Shown: in pieces, positions 51,800-60,150 of the stretch
Position numbering within the stretch: the stretch's first letter is position 1
How the letters are laid out: each line of letters opens with the position of its first letter
Program-made: the position numbers and the translations under genes
NCBI RefSeq assembly: GCF_015209505.1
Contig: NZ_JADEYC010000007.1
Coordinates: 186,001-250,000, forward strand
DNA length: 64,000 nucleotides
From: Saccharopolyspora montiporae
GTDB taxonomy: Bacteria > Actinomycetota > Actinomycetes > Mycobacteriales > Pseudonocardiaceae
Reading direction: 5' to 3'
The notes under the pieces: generated by a model
What the model was told of the DNA's origin: nothing
What the model saw: only the letters and a program-made list of their open reading frames with translations
Databases searched by the model: none

Positions 51800-52771
51800 T
51801 CAGCGCTCGTTGTGGCGCTCCGCTCGCGTGCGGTATTCGCCGGGGGTTCGCCCGGTTTCCCGTTTGAACGCGTGGCTGAAGTGCGGTGGGCTCGGGAAAC
51901 CCCAGCGCGCACCGATGCTCGCCGCGGTCGTGTTGCTCATCGCGGGATCGGCGAGATCCCGGCAGCACCGCTCGATGCGCCTGCGCCGGATCGACCGCGC
52001 CGGACTGGTCCCGGTGCGCTGCAGCAGCTGCTGCAGGTAACGCGGCGAGATGTGGTGGGCGCGGGCGATGTGCGCCGGGGTCAGGTCCGGATCGCCGAGG
52101 TGCTGCTCGATGTGCTGGTCGATGCACTGCACCAGGTCGGCCCGCGGGGTCGTCCCGACTGCGAGCTCGGCGCACAGCAGGGTGCGCACGAGGTCCATCG
52201 CGCTGCGCACGGCGGCCGGCGCGCACTCGCCGAGTGCGAGCAGGTTGCGGTTCAGGCTGATCAGCACGTCCCAGACGGCGGCGCTCAAGCCCGGGGCGTA
52301 GTCGAAGGGGGTGGCGGTGATCGCGGCCAGGACGTCCGGCGGGTGCGGGTCGAGGTGCCGCTTCGGGAACCGGATACAGGTCGACTGGTAGTCATCGCTG
52401 GCCACGATGGTGGCGGGTTTCGACGAGTCGTAGAGCGCGAACATGCCCGGGTCGAGCACCGCGAGCCGGTCGTCCTGGGTCAGCCGCAGCCGCCCGGACA
52501 GTTGCAGCGTCAGCACGTACGAGTCGGTGTCGGACTCGGTGATCGCGGCGGCGTCCCGGTACGCGGCGTGCTTGCCGCAGCACATGTTGATGAAGTTGAT
52601 CCCGGCCAGGTGCCGGTTACTGATCACCCCGGTGAACGAACCGGGCCGGGGGCAGTCGAAGTGGAAGTGCATGACATCCCGGCGCACGGCGCGCTTCCAC
52701 GACCCGAACGCCACCTCCGGTTCACCGGGGCTCGGCGCGAGATCGGCGGCGTGCTCCGCGACGGACACCAT
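51800..52771 (-). CDS. AraC family regulator
   Basis: A 323-residue regulator with an N-terminal AraC-binding-like sensor domain (RRDVMHFHFDCPRPGSFTGV, LRLTQDDRLAVLDPGMFALYD) and a C-terminal double helix-turn-helix. The latter is seen as LTPAHIARAHHISPRYLQQL and ASIGARWGFPSPPHFSHAFK, ending with GRTPGEYR. The ATG at 52771 is chosen because GGAGGCG lies 6 bases upstream. It is divergent from the ring-cleavage operon by about 180 bases and is its probable activator. Confidence 0.9.
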   Translation of the reverse strand: MVSVAEHAADLAPSPGEPEVAFGSWKRAVRRDVMHFHFDCPRPGSFTGVISNRHLAGINFINMCCGKHAAYRDAAAITESDTDSYVLTLQLSGRLRLTQDDRLAVLDPGMFALYDSSKPATIVASDDYQSTCIRFPKRHLDPHPPDVLAAITATPFDYAPGLSAAVWDVLISLNRNLLALGECAPAAVRSAMDLVRTLLCAELAVGTTPRADLVQCIDQHIEQHLGDPDLTPAHIARAHHISPRYLQQLLQRTGTSPARSIRRRRIERCCRDLADPAMSNTTAASIGARWGFPSPPHFSHAFKRETGRTPGEYRTRAERHNER

Positions 52772-52953
52772 CGTCGCCTCCACGGTCGTTGCGCCGCTCC
52801 AGGCAGCGCCCTGCAGTACCGTAACCACGTGATGCAGATCACCGTCAAGGCGTGCGGGGGTGCGACAGCACTGTGCGCGCTCGCGCAATGCCCCGGTGCC
52901 GGGCCGATTCGTAGCGTCGGAACCGGGAGCACACCGCAACCGGGAGACCACAC

Positions 52954-53907
52954 ATGGCCTACGTCGAAGGCTCGCACCACGTGACCCTGTCGGTCGGGTA
53001 CGCCCAGGACGACGTCGACTTCCACGTCAAGATCCTCGGGCTGCGCCTGATCAAGCGCACCGTGCTGTTCGACGGGTCGGTACCGATCTACCACCTCTAC
53101 TACACGAACGCGCGCGGCGACCCGTCCAGCGTGTTGACCACGTTCCCCTGGGCGAAGGCCGGCGTCACCGGGCAACGGGGCACGAACCAGGCGCGCGAAG
53201 TGCTGCTGTCGATCCCGCACGCGTCGATGGACTATTGGCAGCGGCGGCTGCGCGAGCACGACGTCGAAGTCGCCGATGTGCAGCGTTTCGAGCAGCGGCG
53301 CCTGGCGTTCCGCCACCCGTCCGGCATCGAGTACGTCTTCGTCGGCAACAACGGCGATGAGCGCATCGGTCACACCGGCTACGGCGTGCCGCAGGAGCAC
53401 GCCATCCACGGCCTGCACGGGGTGGGCGTGCACGTGGCGAGCCCGGACCGGATGGTGGAGTTCGCCGACGAGTCGTTCCACGCGCACGGCCGACTGACCG
53501 AGGAGGGCGACGTCGCCGCGCTGCAGGTGGGCACCGCCGCGCACGGCAACCACCTGGAGATCACCGCCAACCGCACCGATGATCAGGGCACCTGGCGTTT
53601 CGGGGCCGGGACCTGCCACCACTTCGCTTGGAACGTGGACACGGCGGCCAACCAGAACGACGTCAAGTTCGAGCTGGAAGGCCAGGGATACACCGACATC
53701 TCGGAGATCAAGGACCGCAAGTACTTCAAGAGCACCTACATCCGCACACCGGGCGGCGCGCTGTTCGAACTCGCCATCACGCACGAGGACGGCGGGTGGA
53801 CCTGCGACGAATCCCCGCAGGAGCTCGGTACCCGGTTCCAGTTGCCCGAGCACTTCGAGCACCGGCGCCGCGAGATCCTCGACCGGCTCGAACCGATCAC
53901 CCCGTAG
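52954..53907 (+). CDS. VOC-type ring-cleaving dioxygenase (LinE/PcpA/MhqO-like)
   Basis: A 317-residue two-domain vicinal-oxygen-chelate dioxygenase of the hydroquinone 1,2-dioxygenase group. Candidate iron ligands are His8 or His9 (EGSHHVTLSV), a His in the second-domain start HGLHGVGVHV, and Glu in ELAITHEDGG. Such enzymes cleave hydroquinones or quinone-derived rings; MhqO of Bacillus detoxifies hydroquinones. It is the first gene of an operon with a flavin monooxygenase and an MhqD-like hydrolase, all controlled by a divergent AraC gene. Confidence 0.88.
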   Translation: MAYVEGSHHVTLSVGYAQDDVDFHVKILGLRLIKRTVLFDGSVPIYHLYYTNARGDPSSVLTTFPWAKAGVTGQRGTNQAREVLLSIPHASMDYWQRRLREHDVEVADVQRFEQRRLAFRHPSGIEYVFVGNNGDERIGHTGYGVPQEHAIHGLHGVGVHVASPDRMVEFADESFHAHGRLTEEGDVAALQVGTAAHGNHLEITANRTDDQGTWRFGAGTCHHFAWNVDTAANQNDVKFELEGQGYTDISEIKDRKYFKSTYIRTPGGALFELAITHEDGGWTCDESPQELGTRFQLPEHFEHRRREILDRLEPITP

Positions 53908-53915
53908 GAGGGGAC

Positions 53916-55093
53916 ATGGGACAGCTGCACATCAGTGATGAGTTCGATGCCGTCCTGACCCGCCTGGACGGCATCGCCGCAGTGCTGCAGGACGAGGCGG
54001 AGCGCGGCGAGGAGTTCGGACGGCTCACCGACAAAGCGGCCGAGGCCCTGCGCGACAGCGGCGCCCTGCGGATCGGGATCCCCCGGGAACTGGGCGGTGA
54101 CGAGTTCTCCCCGCGCCAAGTGATCGAGGCCGTCACGCGGATCTCTTACGCGGATGCCTCGTCCGGCTGGGTGTTCATGGCGCTGCAGATGATCACCGGG
54201 ACGACGGCCGCGTACCTGGGGCGGCCGGCCGCCGCCGAGCTGTTCCCGGACGTGCGCGGCGGACGGCACGCGCTGGTCGCCGGTCAGGGCACCAAATTCG
54301 GCACCGCGGTGCGCACCGACGGCGGCTACCGGATCAGCGGGCATTGGCACTTCGCCTCCGGGATCTCGATGGCCAGCCACGTGCACACCGCCGCGCTGTG
54401 CGCGGAAACCGGCGAGACTCTCATCCTCACCCTGCCGGTCGAGCAGGCCACGCTGGTGGACAACTGGGACGTCATGGGGCTGCGCGCCACCGGCAGCATC
54501 GACTACACCTGCCAGGACCTGTTCGTGCCGGAGGGCTACGCGTACCCGAGCAGCACGATGGACGTGCGCAACGGCGGCGCGATCTACCGGATGGGCTTGG
54601 CGAACATGGCCGGGGTATGCCACACGGCGTGGGCGCTGGGCGTCGGCCGCCGCCTGCTGGACGAGATGCGCGCGCTGGCCGTCAGCAAGTCCGGTGCACC
54701 GGGCGCGACCGTGGACACCGGGCAGTTCCACGCCGAGTACGCCCTGGCCGAAGCCCGGCTGCGGGCGGCGCGCGCGTGGGCGATGGAGGTGTGGGCGGAC
54801 AACGAGGCGACGTTGGACCGCGGCGAACCGCTCAGCACCGAGCAGGAGACGATCACCCGCTTGATGCTCAACCACACCACGTGGTCGGCGCACGCCGTCG
54901 GCCGGGCCGTGCACAAGTGGGCCGGGACCACTGCCCTGCGCCGAGGGGCGCTGCAGCGCTCTTCCGCGATCTGCACGCGGGAACCCAGCACGTCACCTCA
55001 GGTCCGGTGGCGCTGCAGAACTGCGGCAAGTGGCTGTCCGGACTGGCACCGCGGTCCGGGTGGGTGTTCCTCGACCTGCAGGAAGCACCGTGA
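53916..55093 (+). pseudogene. flavin-dependent monooxygenase, acyl-CoA dehydrogenase fold (HsaA-like), one-base frameshift
   Basis: The frame from ATG 53916 encodes 350 normal residues of a two-component flavin monooxygenase (ADASSGWVFMALQMITG, RISGHWHFASGISMASH, WDVMGLRATGSIDY). It loses the frame after GALQR at about 54959. The rest continues one frame over as LFRDLHAGTQHVTSGPV, ending DLQEAP with a stop that overlaps the next gene (GTGA). One inserted base (for example CGC-CTC) restores a 392-residue protein. Either a recent mutation or a sequencing error. Its role would be hydroxylation of a phenol to a hydroquinone. Confidence 0.85.
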
Positions 55094-55731
55094 CCGCGGA
55101 AGCCGGGACGGGTCCGCTGCTGGAATGGGGCGCGGACCCGGCGGATGCCGAACGAGCCGTGCTCGCGGTGCACGGACGCGGTCAGGGACCGGACTTCCTG
55201 CAGCGGACCGCCCTGCGATTCGGCGATCTGCCGGTGCGCTTCCACGCTCCGCGGGCCGCGGGCGGCAGCTGGTATCCGGGCTCGTTCCGCGATCCGCCTG
55301 CGGACAACCAGCCGGCGCTGGAGGATTCGCTGGACGTGCTCGCCGGCTGCACCCGTCTGCTGGCCGATCGGGGCTTCCCACCGGAACGCACGGTGCTGTG
55401 GGGGTTTTCGCAGGGCGCCTGCCTGCTGGCGCACTACGCGCTCACCCGGGCCCGCGCGCGGTTCGGCGGGATCATCCTGTTCACCGGTGGCTACCTCGGC
55501 CCCGACGGCGATGGCGCTCCCCCACCCGAACCGGCGCTGCGCGGGGTGGACGCGCTGCTGCGCACCGTCGACCGGGATCCCTGGGTGCCGCCGCAGCGGG
55601 TCGCCGACACCGCGGAGGTGCTGCGGCGATCGGGAGCGCACGTCGACCTGCGCATCGACCCGGGCGCGGAGCACATCATCACCGACGAAGCGTGCACCGC
55701 AGCAGCCCGGCTCCTCGCCCGGCCGAGGTGA
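55090..55731 (+). CDS. phospholipase/carboxylesterase family hydrolase (MhqD-like)
   Basis: A 213-residue alpha/beta hydrolase of the YpfH/MhqD group. Marks: ERAVLAVHGRGQGPDFLQ, nucleophile elbow GFSQGAC (Ser about 107), and catalytic His in DPGAEHIITDEA. MhqD hydrolyses products of hydroquinone metabolism in Bacillus. The GTG at 55090 overlaps the monooxygenase stop by 4 bases, so it is the third gene of the ring-cleavage operon and probably processes the ring-opened ester or acid. Confidence 0.87.
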   Translation: MTAEAGTGPLLEWGADPADAERAVLAVHGRGQGPDFLQRTALRFGDLPVRFHAPRAAGGSWYPGSFRDPPADNQPALEDSLDVLAGCTRLLADRGFPPERTVLWGFSQGACLLAHYALTRARARFGGIILFTGGYLGPDGDGAPPPEPALRGVDALLRTVDRDPWVPPQRVADTAEVLRRSGAHVDLRIDPGAEHIITDEACTAAARLLARPR

Positions 55732-56126
55732 CCGGCGACCACCGAGCTGCCCACCGTCACCGACGTGCAGCCGAGCAGGCGCCCGACAAGTGCCGGTATG
55801 GCGGGAAAACTTCTTGGACCGGATGACGGGGATCGAATCCGCTTTCTCAGCTTGGGAAGCAGAAGCGTGGCCCCTGGTCAGAGGTGGTGGGACCCGGCAC
55901 TGGGTTGTCCGCACGGACTCCTGCTGGCCGGGCTTGCCCGCTGCTACGGGAACGCGAAGGGCACGGCCGAAACGGCTACCTTCTCCGTCTTCCTTGGATT
56001 ACCACAAGTTCCCGACGCCCGGGGGTCTGCCTTGGGTGGTTCGAGGGAGCGATCGACGATCATGAATGATCTCCGACCAGGACGTGGACAAGTGCGCGAG
56101 TGACCTGTCAGGTTTTATCGAAGAGA
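55732..56126. other. transition region with tRNA fragment, no gene
   Basis: About 395 bases after the ring-cleavage operon. It contains the tRNA-Gly fragment at 55815-55860 and passes from GC-rich to AT-rich at about 56105. No coding region is supportable. It is read here as one edge of an integrated-element relic. Confidence 0.5.
55815..55860 (-). other. 3' fragment of a tRNA-Gly(CCC), probable attachment-site relic
   Basis: Minus strand reads GCTTCCCAAGCTGAGA (anticodon loop UUCCCAA, anticodon CCC), then GCGGATTCGATCCCCGT (T-arm with TTCGATC loop), then CATCCGGTCCA (acceptor 3' side with U73 and CCA). There is no matching D-arm or 5' acceptor strand upstream, and A53 cannot pair in the T-stem, so it is not a functional tRNA. 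From memory it agrees at about 41 of 46 positions with actinobacterial tRNA-Gly(CCC). Confidence 0.7.
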
Positions 56127-56561
56127 TCAGTAAAGTTTCCGATTGATTCCTACGAAGAAGAACACTTGAATCGCAGCTAGAGAGCAAGCAAAAGGGGCCT
56201 CCTGCGCAATCCCGGCCGAGTAAGACCGTGCAGCGTACAAGAACCACGAACCAATTCCAAATAATGCATATACCGCAATCCCGGCCTTGCTGCGCTTGGA
56301 ACTAAACGTAATCGATTTTACTAATGTATCGATTACACGAACTATGAAGTAAGCTGCTCCAGCCGCCAAAACGAGGAAGGCCGAGTAAGAAACTATTCCC
56401 CAAGGGGTTGACTCGCCGATCAGAGTGATTACCCGCCGAGATGATAGTACCACTGAAACGAGAAAAATGAACCCTGCGCATGCGGCTACCATGTATTTCG
56501 CAGGAGGATGGTGCATAGTGCGCCTGTTCGTCGTGTGCGATGTGCCCGTACTGTAGCTCAT
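56127..56561 (-). CDS. hypothetical four-helix membrane protein, AT-rich
   Basis: A 144-residue protein with four hydrophobic segments (CAGFIFLVSVVLSS, SYSAFLVLAAGAAYFIV, AVYALFGIGSWFLYAA, CSLAAIQVFFFVGIN). Codons often end in A or T, unlike every other gene in the window, which marks recent transfer. No family is recognised. The start is uncertain: ATG 56561, 56516 or 56492 are all possible and none has a good ribosome-binding site. It lies 270 bases from the tRNA-Gly fragment, consistent with cargo of an integrated element. Confidence 0.65.
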   Translation of the reverse strand: MSYSTGTSHTTNRRTMHHPPAKYMVAACAGFIFLVSVVLSSRRVITLIGESTPWGIVSYSAFLVLAAGAAYFIVRVIDTLVKSITFSSKRSKAGIAVYALFGIGSWFLYAARSYSAGIAQEAPFACSLAAIQVFFFVGINRKLY

Positions 56562-57030
56562 TCATGCACCAACCTGAATCAACCACGCGGGGGCACAACC
56601 CCAAGGGCGGGGTGTGGGTGTGAAAACCGCGCCACAGCACCAGGAAAATGTCCCCCGATCCTGGATTCCGGGGCGTTCGGTCGCTTGTCACGGTGCGCGG
56701 TCACCGCGACACGGTCAACACCCCCGCTGCGGGCCGGTGACCAGCCACAAAGGACCCGGCGCGGGTGCTGCGGGCGTGTACCCAGCGGCCGCGTGGTCGG
56801 CATCCCGACACGGGCGGGTCAGGAAGCGATACTGGATTTCCCACGACCGGAGCAGTGCCCTCCGAGACACGTTGCTCCAGTGCAGCAACGCCCCTGCCAG
56901 TACCCGACGTGGCGCGCAGCCACGGAGTTCTCGCAATCCTGACAAGAACCGAGCGGGGCCTCGGTGCCGAGCTGCTTCCGCAGCGTGCTCGATGCCCGCG
57001 GCGGAGCGGCCGGACGCGGATCCCGTTGCG
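56562..57030. other. intergenic region, probable end of foreign island
   Basis: About 470 bases in which composition returns to GC-rich. Open frames exist on both strands, but none resembles an integrase, replication or transfer protein, and no second copy of the tRNA fragment was found. Confidence 0.4.
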
Positions 57031-57855
57031 TCAATCGTTTCCCGGTCGGGCGAGGATCTCGCCGTGCGGCACGAGGAACCAGCCCCGGTCGTCGGCCGCC
57101 CACGCGTGCCAGGCCGCGGCCAGTCGGTCCAGTTCGGCGGAGTCGGCGCGGCCCTGCGCGAGCGCCTGCGTCGCGAACGACGACTCGCGGACCCGGTCGG
57201 CCCACAGCCCGCCCCACCAGGACCTGTCCTCGGGCGTGCTGAAGCACCAGGCTGTGGCGCTGCAGGTGGTCTCGGCGAATCCCGCTGCCATCGCCCAGGT
57301 TTTGAGGTGGCGTCCGGCGTCGGGAGACGCGCCGTTGTGCCGGGCGATGGCGTGGTAGAGCGTCAGCCACCGGTCCAGCCCTTCGTCGTCCGGCGACCAC
57401 CGCATCCCGCCGTAATCCGCATCGCGCGCCGCCACCACCCCATCCGGTCGGCACACCCGGCGCATCTCGCGCAGCGCGGCGACCGGATCGGTGAGGTGCT
57501 GCAGCACCTGGTGGGCGTGCACGACGTCGAAGGACGCGTCGGCGTGCGGCAACCGGTAGATGTCTGCGCCGGTGAACGAGGTGTTGCACATTCCGGCTCG
57601 GGTGGTCGCGGCGCGGGCGGCGCGCAGCGCGGCGTCGGCATTGTCCAGCCCCACGACATGTCCGGGGGCGACGCGTTCGGCGAGATCGACCGTGATCGAG
57701 CCCGGACCGCACCCGACGTCGAGCACGTCGGTCCCCGGACCCAGCCACGGGGCGAGGTAGGCGGCGGAGTTCTGCACGGTGCGCCAGCGGTGCGCGCGCA
57801 GCACGCTCTCGTGGTGGCCGTGCGTGTAGGTGTCCGGGCGCATCGCCTCTCGCAT
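57031..57855 (-). CDS. SAM-dependent methyltransferase (UbiE/class I)
   Basis: A 274-residue class I methyltransferase. SAM-binding motif VLDVGCGPGSITVDLAE (about residues 44-60), VVGLDNADAAL at strand 2, and FDVVHAHQVLQHLTDP at motif IV. The C-terminal part with SWWGGLWADRV and ATQALAQGRAD is common in actinobacterial homologues acting on small molecules. Start ATG 57855 or 57843; neither has an ideal ribosome-binding site. The substrate is unknown and the adjacent permease gene is unrelated in function. Confidence 0.88.
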   Translation of the reverse strand: MREAMRPDTYTHGHHESVLRAHRWRTVQNSAAYLAPWLGPGTDVLDVGCGPGSITVDLAERVAPGHVVGLDNADAALRAARAATTRAGMCNTSFTGADIYRLPHADASFDVVHAHQVLQHLTDPVAALREMRRVCRPDGVVAARDADYGGMRWSPDDEGLDRWLTLYHAIARHNGASPDAGRHLKTWAMAAGFAETTCSATAWCFSTPEDRSWWGGLWADRVRESSFATQALAQGRADSAELDRLAAAWHAWAADDRGWFLVPHGEILARPGND

Positions 57856-57940
57856 TCCGGGAGCCGGCGTTCAGAGACGAGCACATCCTCGGGCACCGGC
57901 AGGGTGGAAGCAACGACCGAGGACCTCCGCGGCCACGGTG

Positions 57941-58987
57941 TCACAGCAGCGCGAGCACGCCGCCGGCCGCGACACCGCCGAGTGCCACGAGCAGCGCGGT
58001 GACGACCGTGCTGCGCCAACCCAGCGCCGCGGCGAGCACCGCCATCCCCGGGGCGCTCACCGCGGGCAGGGTGATCAGCAGCGCACCGATCACCGCCGGC
58101 GGGGCACCGGCCAGGGCCAGCGCCTGCAGGATCGGGATTTCGGCGGCAGTGGGCAGGACCAGCAGGGTGCCCACCACCGCGGCCACCAGTACGGCCGCGA
58201 CCCCGGGCCCGGTACCGACCGCGGACAGCAGCCAGCCCCGCGTCGCACCCAGCAGCATGACCACCACCAGGTACTCCGGCAGCACGGTGATGCTGGTCCG
58301 GGTCAACGCGCGCAGGAAACGCATCGGCCATTCGCGCGGCGCAGGAACGTCGTTGCCGACTACCGCGGGAGCGGTCGCCGGGACGAGACGTGCCGCGAGC
58401 GCGGCAGCGCCGACCGCGAGCAGCACCCCGAACACCACGCGCACCAAGCTCCACTGCCACGGGGCCACGAGCAGCAGGAACGCCAGGACGGCCGGGTTGA
58501 GCAGCGGATTGGCCAGCCAGTACGCGAGAACCGCCGAGGTGGGGGCGCCGTGCCGGCGCAGCGTCGCCGCCACCGGAGCCGCGCAGCAGGTGCACAGCAT
58601 GCCCGGGGTCGCCAGCGCGCTGCCCGCCGCCGCCGCGCCGAGGCCGTTGCGCCGGGTGAACAATCGCGCCGTCCAGTCCGGTGGCAGGCAGGCTTGCACA
58701 GCGGCGCTGATCACGAGCGCGGCCAGCAGCGCCTCGCCGACGGCCGCGACGTAGGCGGTGGTGAAGCTGATCGCGGCTGACCAACTCGGTGGATCACCCG
58801 CTCGCACACCACCGGTGCGCAGGACGTCCGACCCGTCCCACGAGCCGGTGCCGGTGAGCTCGGTGACCTGGCTGCCGTACGGGATCCACTTGACCCACAG
58901 CAGCAGTCCTGCGCTGAGCACGATCACCGCGACGACGCCCGGGACCCGGCGCCGGGGGAACGGGCTCGTTCTCGGATGCGCCGCCAC
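57941..58987 (-). CDS. DUF318/ArsP-type permease
   Basis: A 348-residue integral membrane protein with about eight helices, of the predicted-permease family that includes ArsP. The cysteine motif CTCCAAPVAATLRRHG and the repeated ANPLLNPAVLAF and TLLVLPTAAEIPI half-motifs are typical. Some members export trivalent organoarsenicals, others are uncharacterised. No ars genes are near. GTG start at 58987. It lies upstream of the methyltransferase gene by 85 bases; an arsenic methylation-export pairing is conceivable but unsupported, since the methyltransferase lacks ArsM cysteine pairs. Confidence 0.85.
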   Translation of the reverse strand: MAAHPRTSPFPRRRVPGVVAVIVLSAGLLLWVKWIPYGSQVTELTGTGSWDGSDVLRTGGVRAGDPPSWSAAISFTTAYVAAVGEALLAALVISAAVQACLPPDWTARLFTRRNGLGAAAAGSALATPGMLCTCCAAPVAATLRRHGAPTSAVLAYWLANPLLNPAVLAFLLLVAPWQWSLVRVVFGVLLAVGAAALAARLVPATAPAVVGNDVPAPREWPMRFLRALTRTSITVLPEYLVVVMLLGATRGWLLSAVGTGPGVAAVLVAAVVGTLLVLPTAAEIPILQALALAGAPPAVIGALLITLPAVSAPGMAVLAAALGWRSTVVTALLVALGGVAAGGVLALL

Positions 58988-59119
58988 GCGTCCACGGTAG
59001 CGATCGGGGGCTTTTCCACCACTCCGCCGAGCGCGCGAGCCGGCTTCGCGTGTTTACCCGCGCGGCACGGCGGGGAATGATGCGGGCTGCGAGTCGTGCC
59101 CCCTGTCGGAGGAGGCGAG

Positions 59120-59791
59120 ATGACGACCGAAGCTCCGCGCAGACATCCCGTGCACCTCGTTCACCGCGTCGGGGCGGCGTTGCTGGGTGTCTTCCTGTGC
59201 GTGTTCGGGGCGTTGGGCTTCGCCAGCGCTTCGTCGCTGTTCGGGGGCGACGGCGACGTGGTGCTCGGCTTGGGGACCAACGGCGCCCTGGCCACGGTTT
59301 CCGTCGTGGTGGGGCTGGTCCTCCTCGTCGCCGCGTGGTGGGGCGATCCGATCTCGTCGACGGTGGCGATGGCCGCGGGTGGTCTCTTCCTGGTTTCCGG
59401 GCTCGTGCACCTGGCGGTGCTCGGCACCGGCTGGAACATCTTCGCGTTCGGTTTCTCCAATATCGTGTTCAGCCTGGTCGTCGGGCTCGCGCTCGGGTTC
59501 CTCGGCGCGTACGGGCGCCTGTCCGGAGGGTTGCCGCCGGACAACCCGTACCGGCGCGCGCACCCGCTCGGCAGCAAGCGCCCGGCGCCCGAGGAGCAGG
59601 AGGCGGCGGAATCGGTCTCCGCCGAGGAGCAGGAGATGCTGGAGGCCGAGATGGCCATGGGGGAAGGCCATCCGACGCCGCGCCAGGAGGAACTCGTCGC
59701 GCGTGAGATGGCCGAGCAGCGCCGGCGGGAACACCGCCGCGCGTGGCGCAACGTGCGAGAGCGCGAGGACGACGGCGGATCGCAGCGCTGA
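59120..59791 (+). CDS. DUF4383 membrane protein
   Basis: A 223-residue protein with four transmembrane helices in the first 150 residues (HPVHLVHRVGAALLGVFL, ATVSVVVGLVLLVAAWW, SGLVHLAVLGTGWNIFAFGFSN written in part: GTGWNIFAFGF). A charged, Glu/Arg-rich cytoplasmic tail is probably coiled-coil. The pattern fits DUF4383 proteins of actinomycetes. The ATG at 59120 follows GGAGGAGG. Function unknown; the tail RRREHRRAWRNVREREDD suggests interaction with acidic partners or membranes. Confidence 0.82.
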   Translation: MTTEAPRRHPVHLVHRVGAALLGVFLCVFGALGFASASSLFGGDGDVVLGLGTNGALATVSVVVGLVLLVAAWWGDPISSTVAMAAGGLFLVSGLVHLAVLGTGWNIFAFGFSNIVFSLVVGLALGFLGAYGRLSGGLPPDNPYRRAHPLGSKRPAPEEQEAAESVSAEEQEMLEAEMAMGEGHPTPRQEELVAREMAEQRRREHRRAWRNVREREDDGGSQR

Positions 59792-59812
59792 CGCGGCGCA
59801 GGAGCGGACCGG

Positions 59813-60041
59813 CTAGCGGTGATCGCGGTCGACGACGACGTCCGCGGCGCGCGTCTGCACGGTGCGGCCGGTCTCCCAGGAATTGGGTTCGACGTCCGGC
59901 GTGGGGATTCCGGCCCGCGGCCGCGCGCACCTTGCGGTAGAGGCCGATGCCGGCGGCAGCGGCCAGTCCGGCGGCGAGGCCGACGGCCCGGTCCCGGCCG
60001 CGTGCTCGGTTTCCGGATCGAGCTTTCGCCTGCGAACACAT
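59813..60041 (-). pseudogene. small membrane-associated protein, apparent frameshift
   Basis: From ATG 60041 the frame reads MCSQAKARSGNRARG and a hydrophobic helix VGLAAGLAAAAGIGLYRKV, then turns into an Arg-rich nonsense stretch. One frame over, AGIPTPDVEPNSWETG and RTVQTRAADVVVDRDHR end at a TAG. Removing one base in the GGGCCGG run at about 59920 gives one sensible protein of about 75 residues. The start is poor because AGGAG touches the ATG. No family is recognised. Confidence 0.4.
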
Positions 60042-60150
60042 CTCCTGCCGCCTACCCGGGGTGACGGGGTCCCAACGGCGGACGGCGCCCCTCCCGCCGC
60101 CCGGTGCCGACGCGTGCGCGCGGCTACCGGGAACGCGGGGGCGGGGCATT

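Noticed and set aside
55815..55860. A functional tRNA-Gly gene
   Set aside because: No D-arm or 5' acceptor strand is present upstream, and the T-stem has a mismatch at position 53, so it is a fragment.
57031..58987. Arsenic methylation-export pair (ArsM plus ArsP)
   Set aside because: The methyltransferase lacks the conserved cysteine pairs of ArsM, and no ars regulator or reductase is near.
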